A DNA stretch of 64,000 nucleotides from Spirosoma sp. KCTC 42546. Lineage in GTDB: Bacteria; Bacteroidota; Bacteroidia; Cytophagales; Spirosomataceae. The DNA lies in assembly GCF_006965485.1 (NCBI RefSeq), contig NZ_CP041360.1, positions 6,862,501 to 6,926,500 on the forward strand, given 5' to 3'. Below are positions 50,764 to 61,100 of this stretch, piece by piece; the first letter of the stretch is position 1, and each line of letters starts with the position of its first letter. Made by a program: the position numbers and the translations under genes. The notes under the pieces were generated by a model, which saw nothing but the letters and a program-made list of their open reading frames with translations, searched no databases and was not told the origin of the DNA.

Positions 50764-51414
50764 TTGACAATTCTTGACCATACCTTCTATCAGTCACACG
50801 ACACCCTAACGCTGGCTCAACTCCTGCTCGGTTGTGAACTCGTACACGAGAGCCGTGGCGACGGACCGCTGGAAGGCACAACAGCAGGCATTATTGTAGA
50901 AACGGAGGGCTACTTAACTGATGATCCAGCCTGCCACGCTTATCGGCGGCAAACAGCCCGAAATGCCGCTATGTTTGGGCCAGCCGGAACATTGTATGTC
51001 TATCAGATTTACAACCACTACAACTGTATCAATGTCGTAACAGGCCCCGAAGGCGTAGGAGAAGCGGTGCTCATTCGGGCCCTCGAACCTACAGAAGGCA
51101 TTGGGTTGATGGGACTCCGGCGTAACGAAGCCTTTAAGACCGGCTTCGAACGCTACCGTAACAATACCATCAACGCCACCACCGCCGATGGTCAGCGTAA
51201 TCTCGCCAACGGACCAGGCAAACTCACCATTGCGATGGGCATTAGTCGGGAGCATGATAATGCCTCATCGTTGGTAACAGGTTCAATTTATATTCGTGGG
51301 CCGGTATTGCACGACTTCGATATGGTCACCACAACCCGTATCGGCCTAACGCACGGCGCTGATTTGCCGTATCGATATTATATAAAAGGGAATCGGTTTG
51401 TGAGTAAGAAATAG
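50764..51414 (+). CDS. mpg: DNA-3-methyladenine glycosylase (AAG/MPG type)
   Basis: A 216-residue base-excision repair enzyme that removes alkylated purines. The catalytic Glu is E46 in IIVETEGYL, followed by DDPACHAYRRQTARNAAMFGPAGTLYVYQIY, and ALEP and NGPGKL motifs. No ATG is available between the YicC stop and this sequence; the first plausible start is TTG at 50764, giving a normal AAG N-terminus. Its last codons and stop lie inside the left arm of a 26-bp perfect hairpin. Confidence 0.93.
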   Translation: MTILDHTFYQSHDTLTLAQLLLGCELVHESRGDGPLEGTTAGIIVETEGYLTDDPACHAYRRQTARNAAMFGPAGTLYVYQIYNHYNCINVVTGPEGVGEAVLIRALEPTEGIGLMGLRRNEAFKTGFERYRNNTINATTADGQRNLANGPGKLTIAMGISREHDNASSLVTGSIYIRGPVLHDFDMVTTTRIGLTHGADLPYRYYIKGNRFVSKK

Positions 51415-51455
51415 ATAAGAAGAACTACATAGTTCTTCTTATCTATTTCTTACTC
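51402..51455. terminator. 26-bp perfect hairpin overlapping mpg stop
   Basis: GAGTAAGAAATAGATAAGAA plus GAACTA pairs perfectly with 51430-51455, loop 2 nt. The left arm includes the mpg stop TAG at 51412-51414. It terminates the converging mpg and lepB transcripts. Confidence 0.88.
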
Positions 51456-51470
51456 CTCAGTTAAATCCTC

Positions 51471-52640
51471 CTAGTTAATCACACGGAACAAGCGATCCCA
51501 GCGTACTTTGTGCCAGATATCAGCCGGAACAGGATCGATTGACATCCAGACAAATACCGCTTTACCAACAATATGATCTTCAGGAACAAACCCCCAGTAA
51601 CGGGAATCCTCTGAGTTGTGCCGGTTGTCGCCCATCATGAAGTAATAATCCTGTTTGAAGGTATACGTGCTTATTGGCTGGCCGTCAATGCGAATGCTCG
51701 TTGGCGTTACCTCTACCGTCTGATTCTCTTCATACCGCTGAATGGCAGTCCCATATACGGCAATTGTTTGAGTATTGATGGGTATTGTAACCCCTTTTTT
51801 AGGAATGGTAAGCGGACCGAAATTATCCTGATTCCAGGGATAAGCTGACCCACCATAGATGCCCTGTGCAGCTAATCCTTTCGGCTCCATTATGGGTTCA
51901 ATTCCCTTCACCCAATCGAATCCGGCAAATTTATGCCTGACTTCCTCCGTCATATTGACTCGGTAGCCTACTAGTGTAGACGATTTCGTTGACTCATTAT
52001 AGGACTCAAGCGGCTGCCAGTTAATGAACGGTCCCTCCGGCGATTTGAAATCATTGACGATATCGTATTTCCGAAAAAATCGCTCGTCAAGTACCTCATT
52101 GGTTTTCACAAAATAAGTCGTTTCAGATCGGGCTGGCGTTGGGAACGCCTTACCATTAACATATACCTGCTCCTGACGAATCTCCACTACATCGCCGGGA
52201 ATACCGATACATCGTTTTATAAAATTGGTTTTTAAATCGGTTGGATAGGCAGGTTCTCCAGCTTTAGGCGGTGGGTAATTGAAGACCACAACATCCCCAT
52301 TTTTCACATGCGTAAAACCAGGCAACCGATAAATTGGCAACTGAATGGCTGTGCTATAGGATGGTAGATCGGTACCCCAGATTTTCTGATGGGTAAGCGG
52401 TATTTGCAGGGGCGTTTTGGGGGTACGAATACCATAATGCAGCTTGCTGACGAATAGGAAATCGCCAACCATCAGGCTGTTTTCCATGGAAGGTGTCGGA
52501 ATGGCGTACGCTTCAAAGGTCAGAAACCGGATAAGCGTAGCGGCAATAACTGCAAAAAGTACCGAATCGAACCATTCCCGGATGGGTGTTTTTTTGGATT
52601 TAAGGGGCTTAGTCGCCTGCTGTTTTTTCGCTTTGAGCAT
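51471..52640 (-). CDS. lepB: signal peptidase I
   Basis: A 389-residue inner-membrane protease that cleaves signal peptides. A cytoplasmic Lys-rich N-terminus, one membrane anchor at about residues 25-42, then catalytic S51 in [14 protein letters not shown] and general base K142 in [12 protein letters not shown], plus [16 protein letters not shown]. It is longer than E. coli LepB, with an insert between the two catalytic boxes, as usual for Bacteroidota. The frame opens at 52694, but MLKAKKQQ at 52640 is the true start. A perfect hairpin lies just upstream. Confidence 0.93.
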   Translation of the reverse strand: MLKAKKQQATKPLKSKKTPIREWFDSVLFAVIAATLIRFLTFEAYAIPTPSMENSLMVGDFLFVSKLHYGIRTPKTPLQIPLTHQKIWGTDLPSYSTAIQLPIYRLPGFTHVKNGDVVVFNYPPPKAGEPAYPTDLKTNFIKRCIGIPGDVVEIRQEQVYVNGKAFPTPARSETTYFVKTNEVLDERFFRKYDIVNDFKSPEGPFINWQPLESYNESTKSSTLVGYRVNMTEEVRHKFAGFDWVKGIEPIMEPKGLAAQGIYGGSAYPWNQDNFGPLTIPKKGVTIPINTQTIAVYGTAIQRYEENQTVEVTPTSIRIDGQPISTYTFKQDYYFMMGDNRHNSEDSRYWGFVPEDHIVGKAVFVWMSIDPVPADIWHKVRWDRLFRVIN

Positions 52641-52684
52641 ATCCTGAGGGGTCGTGAATGTAAGAACGAGTATCTGAAAATGAA

Positions 52685-52736
52685 ATATAACCATCGGTGT
52701 AATAGGCTGATACCTATTTTACACCGATGGTTATAT
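52685..52736 (-). terminator. 18-bp perfect hairpin between ggt and lepB
   Basis: ATATAACCATCGGTGTAA (52685-52702) and TTACACCGATGGTTATAT (52719-52736) pair perfectly, with further pairing in the loop. It follows the ggt stop and precedes lepB, both on the minus strand. Confidence 0.82.
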
Positions 52737-52817
52737 GACTAGCTGAACGCCTTGTTCTGTATTCTACACTCAAATCCAGCAACAGGAAGCTGCCTGTTCA
52801 CGGATCAACTGCTCGCA

Positions 52818-54623
52818 TTAATACCCCCTTGCGGTATTGTCAGCTCTTGGGTCAGATGCGCCCTCATAGGAGCCGTCGGGGCGGATCAGTACGCAGTCCA
52901 TACGACCCAATGTATTTGTGAGTTTTTCCAGAGTATAGCCCCGGTTTTGCAGCGCCTGAATCGTGGCGTCGGAAAAGGCTCCATTTTCGAAAATCGTTTT
53001 ATCGGGTAACCACTGATGATGGAACTTGAGCGCATTAACGGCTTGCTGCATGGTCATACCATGTTCTATAACGTTCAGAATGGTCTGGTATACCGACGTA
53101 ATAATGGTTGAACCACCCGGCGTTCCCACCACCATAAACAGTTTCCCGTCTTTTTCCAGAATAGTTGGAGTCATCGACGAGAGCATGCGTTTATTAGGCG
53201 CGATGGCGTTGGCCTGATTTCCAATTAAACCAAACATGTTTGGAACGCCTGGTTTTACACTAAAATCATCCATTTCATTGTTCATGAAAAAACCAGCGCC
53301 ACCTATAACCACCCGGCTCCCGTAACCACCATTCAGAGTTGTGGTGATACTTACGGCATTACCCTCTTTATCGACCACCGAAAAGTGGGTAGTTTCGAGG
53401 CTTTCGTATCCAGGAATAGTGCCGCCCTTCACGTCTTTACTATCGGTAGCCTTAGCCCATGAGAAATCCGTCCAGCGCGTACGTAGGTAGTCCGGGCTTA
53501 TTAATTGGCTGACAGGCACTTTCACAAAATCCGGATCACCCAGAAACTTAGCCCGGTCGGCATACACACGACGCTCGGCCTCTATCATTACCTGCACCGT
53601 ACTGTCGCGATTCCAGCCCCACTTGCGGAGCGGATATGGCTCTGTCAGGCGCATCATTTGTAGTAAAGCAACCCCACCGCTTGAGGTTGGTGGCATCGTA
53701 ATAACATTGTACTCTTTGTATTTCGCCTGAATTGGCTCCCGCCAGACAGAATGGTAATTTTTCAAATCTTCTTCCGTAATCAGCCCTTTTCCACGAACCA
53801 TCTCTTCTGCCAACAGCCGGGCCGTTTCGCCTTCATAAAACCCGGCTCTTCCCTGCGCCTGAATCCGCTGTAGCGTTTTTGCTAAATCAGATTGCACGAA
53901 TAATTCGCCTTTATGCCAGGTAACTGTATCCGTAAGAACGGCACTTTTTAGGAAGTATGTTTTACCAGGGTTAATTGTATTCAGGTCGGTTTTGATCCGA
54001 TTTAGGCCCAGTGCATCACGTTCGGTTAGCGCAAACCCTTTGGCAGCCAGATCGATAGCTGGCTGTATTACCTGTGCCCAGGTTAGTTTCCCAAAGCGTT
54101 TATGGGCTTCGGCCATTCCATCAACTGAACCGGGAACCCCACTCGCCAGATGCCCGCTAATGCTCAAACCGGGTCGAACATTGCCCAGTGAATCAAGATA
54201 CATATTCTGGGTGGCACGGCCGGGCGCTTTTTCACGATAGTCGAGCGTATACGCTTTACCGACATTATCCCGATAAACCATAAACCCACCACCCCCGATA
54301 TTGCCGGCACCCGGATACACTACAGCTAATGCAAACTGTACGGCCACAGCCGCATCCACCGCATTCCCTCCCGCTTTCAGGATGTTTAGTCCTACCTGCG
54401 ATGCTTCGGGATGGGCCGATGCCACCATGCCATTACGCCCGGTTACGCCTACCCGATCAGAGAAAAAGGGTTTTACAGTTGGGTCTTCGTCACGATATTG
54501 ATAAACACCCTGACTCTGCGTTACCTTCGTATCGGTCGTTGTTGAAGGGGCTTGCGTTTTGCAGGCGGTTACTCCTAACGTAAAAAGCAGGAATGGTAAA
54601 TAGTATGTACTGCATTGTTTCAT
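52818..54623 (-). CDS. ggt: gamma-glutamyltransferase lipoprotein
   Basis: A 601-residue exported enzyme with a lipobox TAC. It transfers or hydrolyses gamma-glutamyl groups (glutathione). The precursor autocleaves before T411 in TTHFSVVDKEGNA, giving the nucleophilic Thr of the small subunit. GNIGGGGFMVYRD, SISGHLASGVPGSVDGM, and SSMTPTILEKDGKLFMVVGTPGG are family motifs. A perfect TAnnTTTG box lies 39 nt before the start. Confidence 0.95.
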   Translation of the reverse strand: MKQCSTYYLPFLLFTLGVTACKTQAPSTTTDTKVTQSQGVYQYRDEDPTVKPFFSDRVGVTGRNGMVASAHPEASQVGLNILKAGGNAVDAAVAVQFALAVVYPGAGNIGGGGFMVYRDNVGKAYTLDYREKAPGRATQNMYLDSLGNVRPGLSISGHLASGVPGSVDGMAEAHKRFGKLTWAQVIQPAIDLAAKGFALTERDALGLNRIKTDLNTINPGKTYFLKSAVLTDTVTWHKGELFVQSDLAKTLQRIQAQGRAGFYEGETARLLAEEMVRGKGLITEEDLKNYHSVWREPIQAKYKEYNVITMPPTSSGGVALLQMMRLTEPYPLRKWGWNRDSTVQVMIEAERRVYADRAKFLGDPDFVKVPVSQLISPDYLRTRWTDFSWAKATDSKDVKGGTIPGYESLETTHFSVVDKEGNAVSITTTLNGGYGSRVVIGGAGFFMNNEMDDFSVKPGVPNMFGLIGNQANAIAPNKRMLSSMTPTILEKDGKLFMVVGTPGGSTIITSVYQTILNVIEHGMTMQQAVNALKFHHQWLPDKTIFENGAFSDATIQALQNRGYTLEKLTNTLGRMDCVLIRPDGSYEGASDPRADNTARGY

Positions 54624-54662
54624 AGGTTACGCTTCAGTTAGGTTGTATTAGGCCGTAAACTA

Positions 54663-54670
54663 CAAAAATA
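54663..54670 (-). promoter_or_regulatory. TAnnTTTG -7 box for ggt
   Basis: The minus strand reads TATTTTTG, 39 nt before the ggt ATG at 54623. Confidence 0.5.
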
Positions 54671-54848
54671 ACGGTATCCCGCTGATACCCAAATCAACCA
54701 CTTATCCGCCAGAAGTTTATACTTGTCCGAAATTCGTTGGCGATGCAAACCTCATGTCGTACTTTCATTGCTTGGAACCTTGTAGGCAGCATGGCTCTAG
54801 GGCGTGCTAGACTAGGCTGGTTATTCACTTTTTCGCTCTTTATACCAG

Positions 54849-56090
54849 ATGCGATTTATTCGTCAGACTTTTGAAAGTTTTCGGTTCGCGTGGCAGGCAC
54901 TTCGCTCGAACCTTCTTCGTACAATGTTATCGCTACTTGGGGTAACCATTGGTATTTTTGCGATCATCGCCGTTTTTACGCTGGTCGATTCACTAGAACG
55001 AAACATCAAAGAAAGCCTGTCCTTCATTGGCGATAAGGTGGTGTATGTAGAAAAATGGCCCTGGGTCTTTAGTGGCGATTTTCAGTGGTGGAAATATTTT
55101 CAACGGCCAGTACCCACTTATAAGGAGTACCGCTTTCTAAGTGAACGACTTGAAAATGCTCAGGCGGTTGTAGCTATGTCTTTCAAAGGTCGGATTACGA
55201 TCAAAAAGGATAACAACAGCATGATTGCCCTCATTCAGGGAACAACATTGGATTACAACAAGATCTCGGATGTGCCGGTTGAACAGGGTCGTTATTTTAC
55301 CCAGCAGGAAGTTGACGTTGCCCGCAATGTAACTATCATTGGGTCCGACGTGGCCGAAAACCTCTTTCCAGGTCAGGATCCTCTTGGCAAGTCGTTTAAA
55401 ATAAATGGCATGAACTTTTCGGTCATTGGTGTTCAGAAAAAGAAAGGTGAAAGCATCCTTAACGTAGGCGGTAATCCAGACATCAAATGCCTGATTCCTT
55501 ATGGTGCCTTTGCGAAGATGTTTCACTCCCTCAATCCGAATATTACGCTGGCAATCAAAGGGTATGATACGGATGAGGGATTGCTCGAACTGGAGAGTGA
55601 AATTCGCGGGTTGATGCGTACCCGACGTGGATTACGTCCTACGCAAGATGATAATTTTGCCATTAACCGACCCGAAGCTGCCGCACAGGCAATCAGTGGT
55701 ATTTTTTCCGTTTTAACCTTAGCAGGCTGGGTAATTGGTGGTTTTTCGATTCTGATCGGTGGCTTTGGAATTGCCAACATTATGTTCGTCAGTGTGAAAG
55801 AGCGCACCAATATCATCGGTATTCAGAAATCGCTGGGAGCAAAGAATTACTTCATTCTATTTCAGTTTTTATTTGAAGCTGTGCTATTAAGCTTGGTTGG
55901 CGGGTTAGCTGGTATCTTTCTGGTTTACCTGCTGTCGTTCATGGATTTGGGAAGCCTTGATCTCCAGTTAACAGCGGATAATATCGCATTGGGGCTGGGT
56001 GTTTCTAGTATCATTGGCATTATGTCGGGAATTATTCCCGCATTTTCAGCGGCCCGTCTCGATCCCGTAATTGCCATACGGGCAAAGTAA
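54849..56090 (+). CDS. MacB/FtsX-like ABC transporter permease
   Basis: A 413-residue inner-membrane protein with one N-terminal helix (about residues 20-42), a periplasmic MacB_PCD domain, and three C-terminal helices of the FtsX domain. SLLGVTIGIFAIIAVFTLVDSL and VGGFGIANIMFVSVKERTNIIGIQKSLGAK are typical. Such proteins need an ATPase partner (MacB_ABC), which is not next to it; the ATPase may be elsewhere. It exports lipoproteins or drugs, or transmits force for the cell envelope. It is divergent from ggt. Confidence 0.9.
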   Translation: MRFIRQTFESFRFAWQALRSNLLRTMLSLLGVTIGIFAIIAVFTLVDSLERNIKESLSFIGDKVVYVEKWPWVFSGDFQWWKYFQRPVPTYKEYRFLSERLENAQAVVAMSFKGRITIKKDNNSMIALIQGTTLDYNKISDVPVEQGRYFTQQEVDVARNVTIIGSDVAENLFPGQDPLGKSFKINGMNFSVIGVQKKKGESILNVGGNPDIKCLIPYGAFAKMFHSLNPNITLAIKGYDTDEGLLELESEIRGLMRTRRGLRPTQDDNFAINRPEAAAQAISGIFSVLTLAGWVIGGFSILIGGFGIANIMFVSVKERTNIIGIQKSLGAKNYFILFQFLFEAVLLSLVGGLAGIFLVYLLSFMDLGSLDLQLTADNIALGLGVSSIIGIMSGIIPAFSAARLDPVIAIRAK

Positions 56091-56142
56091 GTAGGATGTA
56101 TGATGTAGATGTCCAGTCTGAATCCATATATCATATATCTTC

Positions 56143-57834
56143 TCACTCTCCCTTTGGTGCAACCAGGACAACATCTTCTTTCTCCACAATCACTTGCCCA
56201 GGAGCAAGGCCTTTCGGCTTACGAACAAATTTTTTGGGAGTAACAATAACAGGGCATAAGCTATCAGTTCGGCGTTTTGAGTACCATGCAGCTAACTCAG
56301 CGGCCCGTTCGATAACATGACGAGGAAAGGTCTTACCGGCCTGGTATTTCACAATTACGTGCGAACCAGATACATCACGGGCATGAAGCCAGAGATCGTC
56401 TTTGTAAGCATATTTCAATGTTAGTAAATCATTATTTTTCGCATTCCGGCCAATCAGAATACGAAAGGCATCAATTGTTACTTCTTTAAATATAGGCCCG
56501 GCATCATTATTGGGCGAAATTCGGTCCGCCGAATCCGTGAGTAAATTTTGTTGTTTCACATAGCGACGTAGTTCTTTCAGGGTTTGAATTCCGGCTAAAT
56601 CAACTTTCTGCTGGTTAATCCGCGCTATTTCCACTTCACGGTTGGCTACTATCTCTGTCAAGTGTTTCTCTTCAATTTTTTTATTCTTTGCCTTTCGATA
56701 AAAGTTCTCCGCGTTTTTCTGAGGACTTAGGTCAGGCTTAAGTTTTAGGATTATTGGTTGATCGCGATAGAAATCGTATAGTGTTAACCGTTCAGGAGAT
56801 CTAGCCCCTGGTGCCTGTGGTACATCATGAAGATTTGCCATCAGTATATGTCCCATTTCTTCATGACTCGCTCCCTCTTCACGCGATATAAGTCGTTGCA
56901 TAGCGCCCGTAAGCTGTCCTTCTGCCCGTTTCTGACGCTTTTCGAGAAGGCGTAATAGGTTTGCTTTCTCATGCTCAAAAATACCTAGTCCGTTATAAGT
57001 AGTATAAAACCGATTAGCGGCCTCAATAGGATCGTCAAACTCTTGCAAATAGGATCGATTGGAAGCCTCTCCAGCGTCTGGATCGACCATTGGTAACAGG
57101 CTCAAGGTTGGCGTATGATGCAGTTGCGTCAAGTAATACCGGGGGTGTTCGAGTAGCCGCAAAGTATCCTGAATAATAGTCCATTGGGGTTTACCCTCCT
57201 CTAGATTTTCCGATTCTTGCTTGCTGATCCATTCATTTACAACTTTCCCGAAGGTTGGAAACAGTTTTCGATGGTCGAAATTAGCCCGCTCGAAAGCCGC
57301 ATAAGATTGATCGATTGGGCGGTCAATAGACGAGAAAAGGAGATGCTCATCACTTACTAATTGGCGGTTAAACAGATCGACAACCTCATTATTGAAGAAA
57401 GCCAGTAAGTTAGGCCGGTTGCCGAAAAATTTAAATACTAATGAGAAACCGCCCTCCAACAAAATAGCCAGGCAGCGCTCGTTCAAAAATGAACGAACAC
57501 CAATAACTGCCCGTTCCTGCCCCGTTTCTCCAACTACTGTTTCAAATAAATCAACACTATTCGTTCGTGCACGTTGCACAGACTCAGGAAAGAACAATCC
57601 AGAGAAATCGGGGCGTAACGTTGCTTTTATGTAGAATGGTTTGTAGTAATTGTTTTTCCCCCTGGCCTGCGCAAAAACGAGCACAACTTCATCACGGTCC
57701 TGACTGAAACACTCCATGAATAGGAGCCCCTTTGAAAGTGAGTTAGCAGTCCCTGAAATTAACGCAAAATTACCTAGTAAATGAGATTCGAGGGCTGGAG
57801 CAAGCTGCCGTAGAAAGTAATAGTTGGTATGCAT
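56143..57834 (-). CDS. NFACT/RqcH-like ribosome quality control protein
   Basis: A 563-residue protein with the NFACT-N domain, a coiled-coil (NFYRKAKNKKIEEKHLTEIV) and the C-terminal NFACT-R domain (ILIGRNAKNNDLLTL and LWLHARDVSGSHVIVK). RqcH/Rqc2 proteins bind the split 50S subunit with peptidyl-tRNA and add C-terminal Ala tails. Some Gram-positive members bind fibronectin, but the intracellular role is the likely one here. It has a perfect -7 box 7 nt before its ATG. Confidence 0.88.
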   Translation of the reverse strand: MHTNYYFLRQLAPALESHLLGNFALISGTANSLSKGLLFMECFSQDRDEVVLVFAQARGKNNYYKPFYIKATLRPDFSGLFFPESVQRARTNSVDLFETVVGETGQERAVIGVRSFLNERCLAILLEGGFSLVFKFFGNRPNLLAFFNNEVVDLFNRQLVSDEHLLFSSIDRPIDQSYAAFERANFDHRKLFPTFGKVVNEWISKQESENLEEGKPQWTIIQDTLRLLEHPRYYLTQLHHTPTLSLLPMVDPDAGEASNRSYLQEFDDPIEAANRFYTTYNGLGIFEHEKANLLRLLEKRQKRAEGQLTGAMQRLISREEGASHEEMGHILMANLHDVPQAPGARSPERLTLYDFYRDQPIILKLKPDLSPQKNAENFYRKAKNKKIEEKHLTEIVANREVEIARINQQKVDLAGIQTLKELRRYVKQQNLLTDSADRISPNNDAGPIFKEVTIDAFRILIGRNAKNNDLLTLKYAYKDDLWLHARDVSGSHVIVKYQAGKTFPRHVIERAAELAAWYSKRRTDSLCPVIVTPKKFVRKPKGLAPGQVIVEKEDVVLVAPKGE

Positions 57835-57841
57835 ACAGCGA

Positions 57842-57849
57842 CAAAAATA
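57842..57849 (-). promoter_or_regulatory. TAnnTTTG -7 box, near-leaderless (NFACT gene)
   Basis: The minus strand reads TATTTTTG, then 7 nt, then the ATG at 57834. Confidence 0.6.
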
Positions 57850-58123
57850 CGCCTATAATTTCTTAAGCCACTCTATAGTCAATAACTAGTTAAAACAGAA
57901 CTATATTAAAAATATATATAACTAATCTAACATAATATAATTTTAACTACATACAATGATTTGATTATCAGATTGTTGCTAATATTTCAATATGGTTTTT
58001 TTAATAATTGATATTTTTTTAATCAGCTAGCCAGTGTACATTTATTAAGATTTCACTTTGAAGTATAACTAAACTAACTTAATATTGATGCGTTTAACTC
58101 AATATATAACCAACCTAATCTTC

Positions 58124-61100
58124 ATGAAAGCAACGCTCTACAGGTTTCTGCAGACCGCTTTTCTGGGCGCAGTTCTACTGCTCTGGGGCTTATCAGCCTC
58201 TGCCCAAGACCGTCGATTGACGGGTAAAATTACGGGTACTGATGGTCCCGTACCAGGTGCCAACGTGGTCCTAAAAGGGACCCAAACGGGTACCAGTTCC
58301 GACGCAAGCGGTAACTTTGCCTTAAACATCCGGGGCGCCAACCCGGTGCTGGTTGTATCAGCTATTGGCTTTAAAACCCAGGAAATTCAAGTAGGTAACC
58401 GTACTGCCGTAACTGTATCTCTTGAAGATGACGCAACTGCTTTAAGTGAAGTAGTAGTAACCGGGTACTCCACTGAAAATCGTCGGGATGTAACTGGAGC
58501 CGTATCCACTGTGAAACCCGCTCAATTGAAGGTTGTTCCTTCGGCAAACGTGGAGCAACAGCTACAGGGCCGTGTAGCCGGGGTAACTGTGATCACTAAC
58601 GGACAGCCAGGTACCTCCAGCCAGGTTCGAGTGCGGGGCTTCGGTTCGTTTGGGGGTAACCAGCCTTTGTATGTAGTTGATGGTGTACCGACCCAGAACA
58701 TCCAGTTTCTTGCTCCAGATGATATCGAAAGCACCACGGTGCTGAAAGATGCGGCCTCAGCTTCTATTTATGGAGCACGGGCTGCTTCGGGTGTGATCGT
58801 GTTGACAACCAAGAAAGGTCAGCGTCGGGCGCAGAAATTAAGTGTTAGCTACGATGGTTTATTTGGTGCTACCGATCCAGGCAAAAGCTTACCAATCCTG
58901 AATCCACAGGAGCAGGCCGACTGGAGCTGGCAGGCCCGTAAAAATGACCTGTACCAAGCTGGTACAACCCCCGATGCGACGAGCTTTGCGGGTATTGCCG
59001 GTGGTCAGTATGGCTCGGGCTTAACACCTGTTCTGCCAGATTATCTGTTGGTTGGTAGCCGTTCGGGCTTGTCGGCTTCGCAGGTAGATCTAACGGCTGA
59101 AGCCGCTAAGTATAACGTCAATTCGGCTAACGGTGCGATTTACAACGTAATTCCATCTAACAAAGCAGGCACCGACTGGTATGCAGCCATTACCCGTGTA
59201 GCTCCATTAATGCGCCATCAGCTTGGTTTCTCGGGTGGTACTGAATCGAGCCGATTCTATATTAGCCTGGGTATGCAACAGCAGTCAGGGATTGTTATTA
59301 ATAATGAATTTAAAAAATACAATCTCCGTGCTAATACCGAGTTCGATATCACCAAGAAACTCCGGTTCGGCGAAAATTTCCAGATTTCGTATGTTGCAAC
59401 CAAAGGCATTTTGGGCGGTGTGGGAAACCAATTGGGTAATGCTACCAATAACAACTCAAGTGCTGCTTCGGACGAAAATGAAGTGTTGTCGGCGTTCCGT
59501 ATGCCGCCAATCATCCCGATTTATAACTCCTTCGGTGGGTATGCCGGTACAGCCGCCCCAGGTTTTAACAACCCCCGTAATCCGGTTGCTGACCGTATGG
59601 CCAACGCTAACAATGGCAACTTCAACATCTTCGGCTTTGGGAACGCGTATTTAGAATACGATGTACTTCCATCCTTAACCCTGCGCAGCAGCATTGGTGG
59701 TACGTATTTCAGCAACTATTTTAATAGCTACGGTCGGGTACAGTACGAAAACTCGGAGAATAACACCACCTACACCTACAGCGAAGGATCGGGTTATGGC
59801 TTAGCCTGGACCTTTACCAACACGGCTACTTTCAAACAGAAGTTTGGTCGCCATGACATCTTTGCGTTAGGCGGTATCGAAGCGCTGAACACAGGGCTGG
59901 GTCGTAACATCAACGGATCGGGTCAGAACCCATTCTCGCAGGACCCTAACTACGTGACCATCAACACAACCACGCCAGGCGCCACCCGCGGTGTTGGAAG
60001 TAACTATTTCCTCGGGAATAAATTTTATTCCTTGTTTGCGCAGGCTCGTTATACCTACAATGACAAGTATATCCTGACGGGTGTTATCCGCCGGGATGGT
60101 TCGTCTCAGTTTGCGGCTTCCAACCGGTACGGGGTGTTCCCTGCTGCCTCAGCAGCCTGGCGTTTGTCGGGCGAGGAGTTCATGAAAAACCTACCCTGGG
60201 TATCAGACCTGAAAGTACGGGGTGGGTACGGTATCATGGGTAACTCAAACTACCTGAGTGCTACTAACCAGTTTAACCTCTACGGTGGTGGGGCTGGTCA
60301 GGGTTATGACCTCGGTGGCACCAATAACTCGATTTCGCAAGGCTTCTACCGGAGCCAGATCGGGAACCCAGAAGCTAAGTGGGAATCCAGTATCACCAAG
60401 AACATTGGGGTCGATGGAACCTTCTTCAACAACAAGTTGGAAGTAGTGCTCGATTTCTGGCAGAAGGACACCAAGGATCTGCTTTACCCATTGGCGTTGC
60501 CGGGTGTCGTAGGCGTTCGGTCGAGTGCTCCCTACAAAAACGTAGCCAGCATGACCAACAAAGGGATCGACATTCTGGTGACCAACCGGGGTACACTCTC
60601 GGGGGATCTGACCTATGAAGTAACGGGTATTGCCAGTTTCCTGGACAACAAGATCACGGCCATTGACCCATCGGTTCCGTACTTTAACGCGGGTGGTACT
60701 CGTTTAAGCACCAACGTAGTTCGGAACCAACCTGGTCATGACCTGTCTTCGTTCTTCGGATACAATGTAATTGGTCTGTTCAACAGCAAGGAAGAAGTGG
60801 CCGCTGCGCCAACGCAGGATGGTGCCGCTCCGGGTCGTTTCCGTTACCAGGATACGGATGGAAATGGCAAGATCAATGATGACGACCGTCAGTTCCTTGG
60901 GAGCCCTATTCCGAAGTTCACGGGTAGTATCACCCTGACGCTGAAGTACAAAGGTTTCGATCTAAACACCAACCTGTACGCATCGCTGGGCAACAAGATC
61001 TTCAACAACCAGCGCTGGTTCACCGATTTCTACCCATCCTTCACAGGTGCTGCTATGGGTGGCCGTGTACGGGATTCATGGTTACCAACACACACAAACA

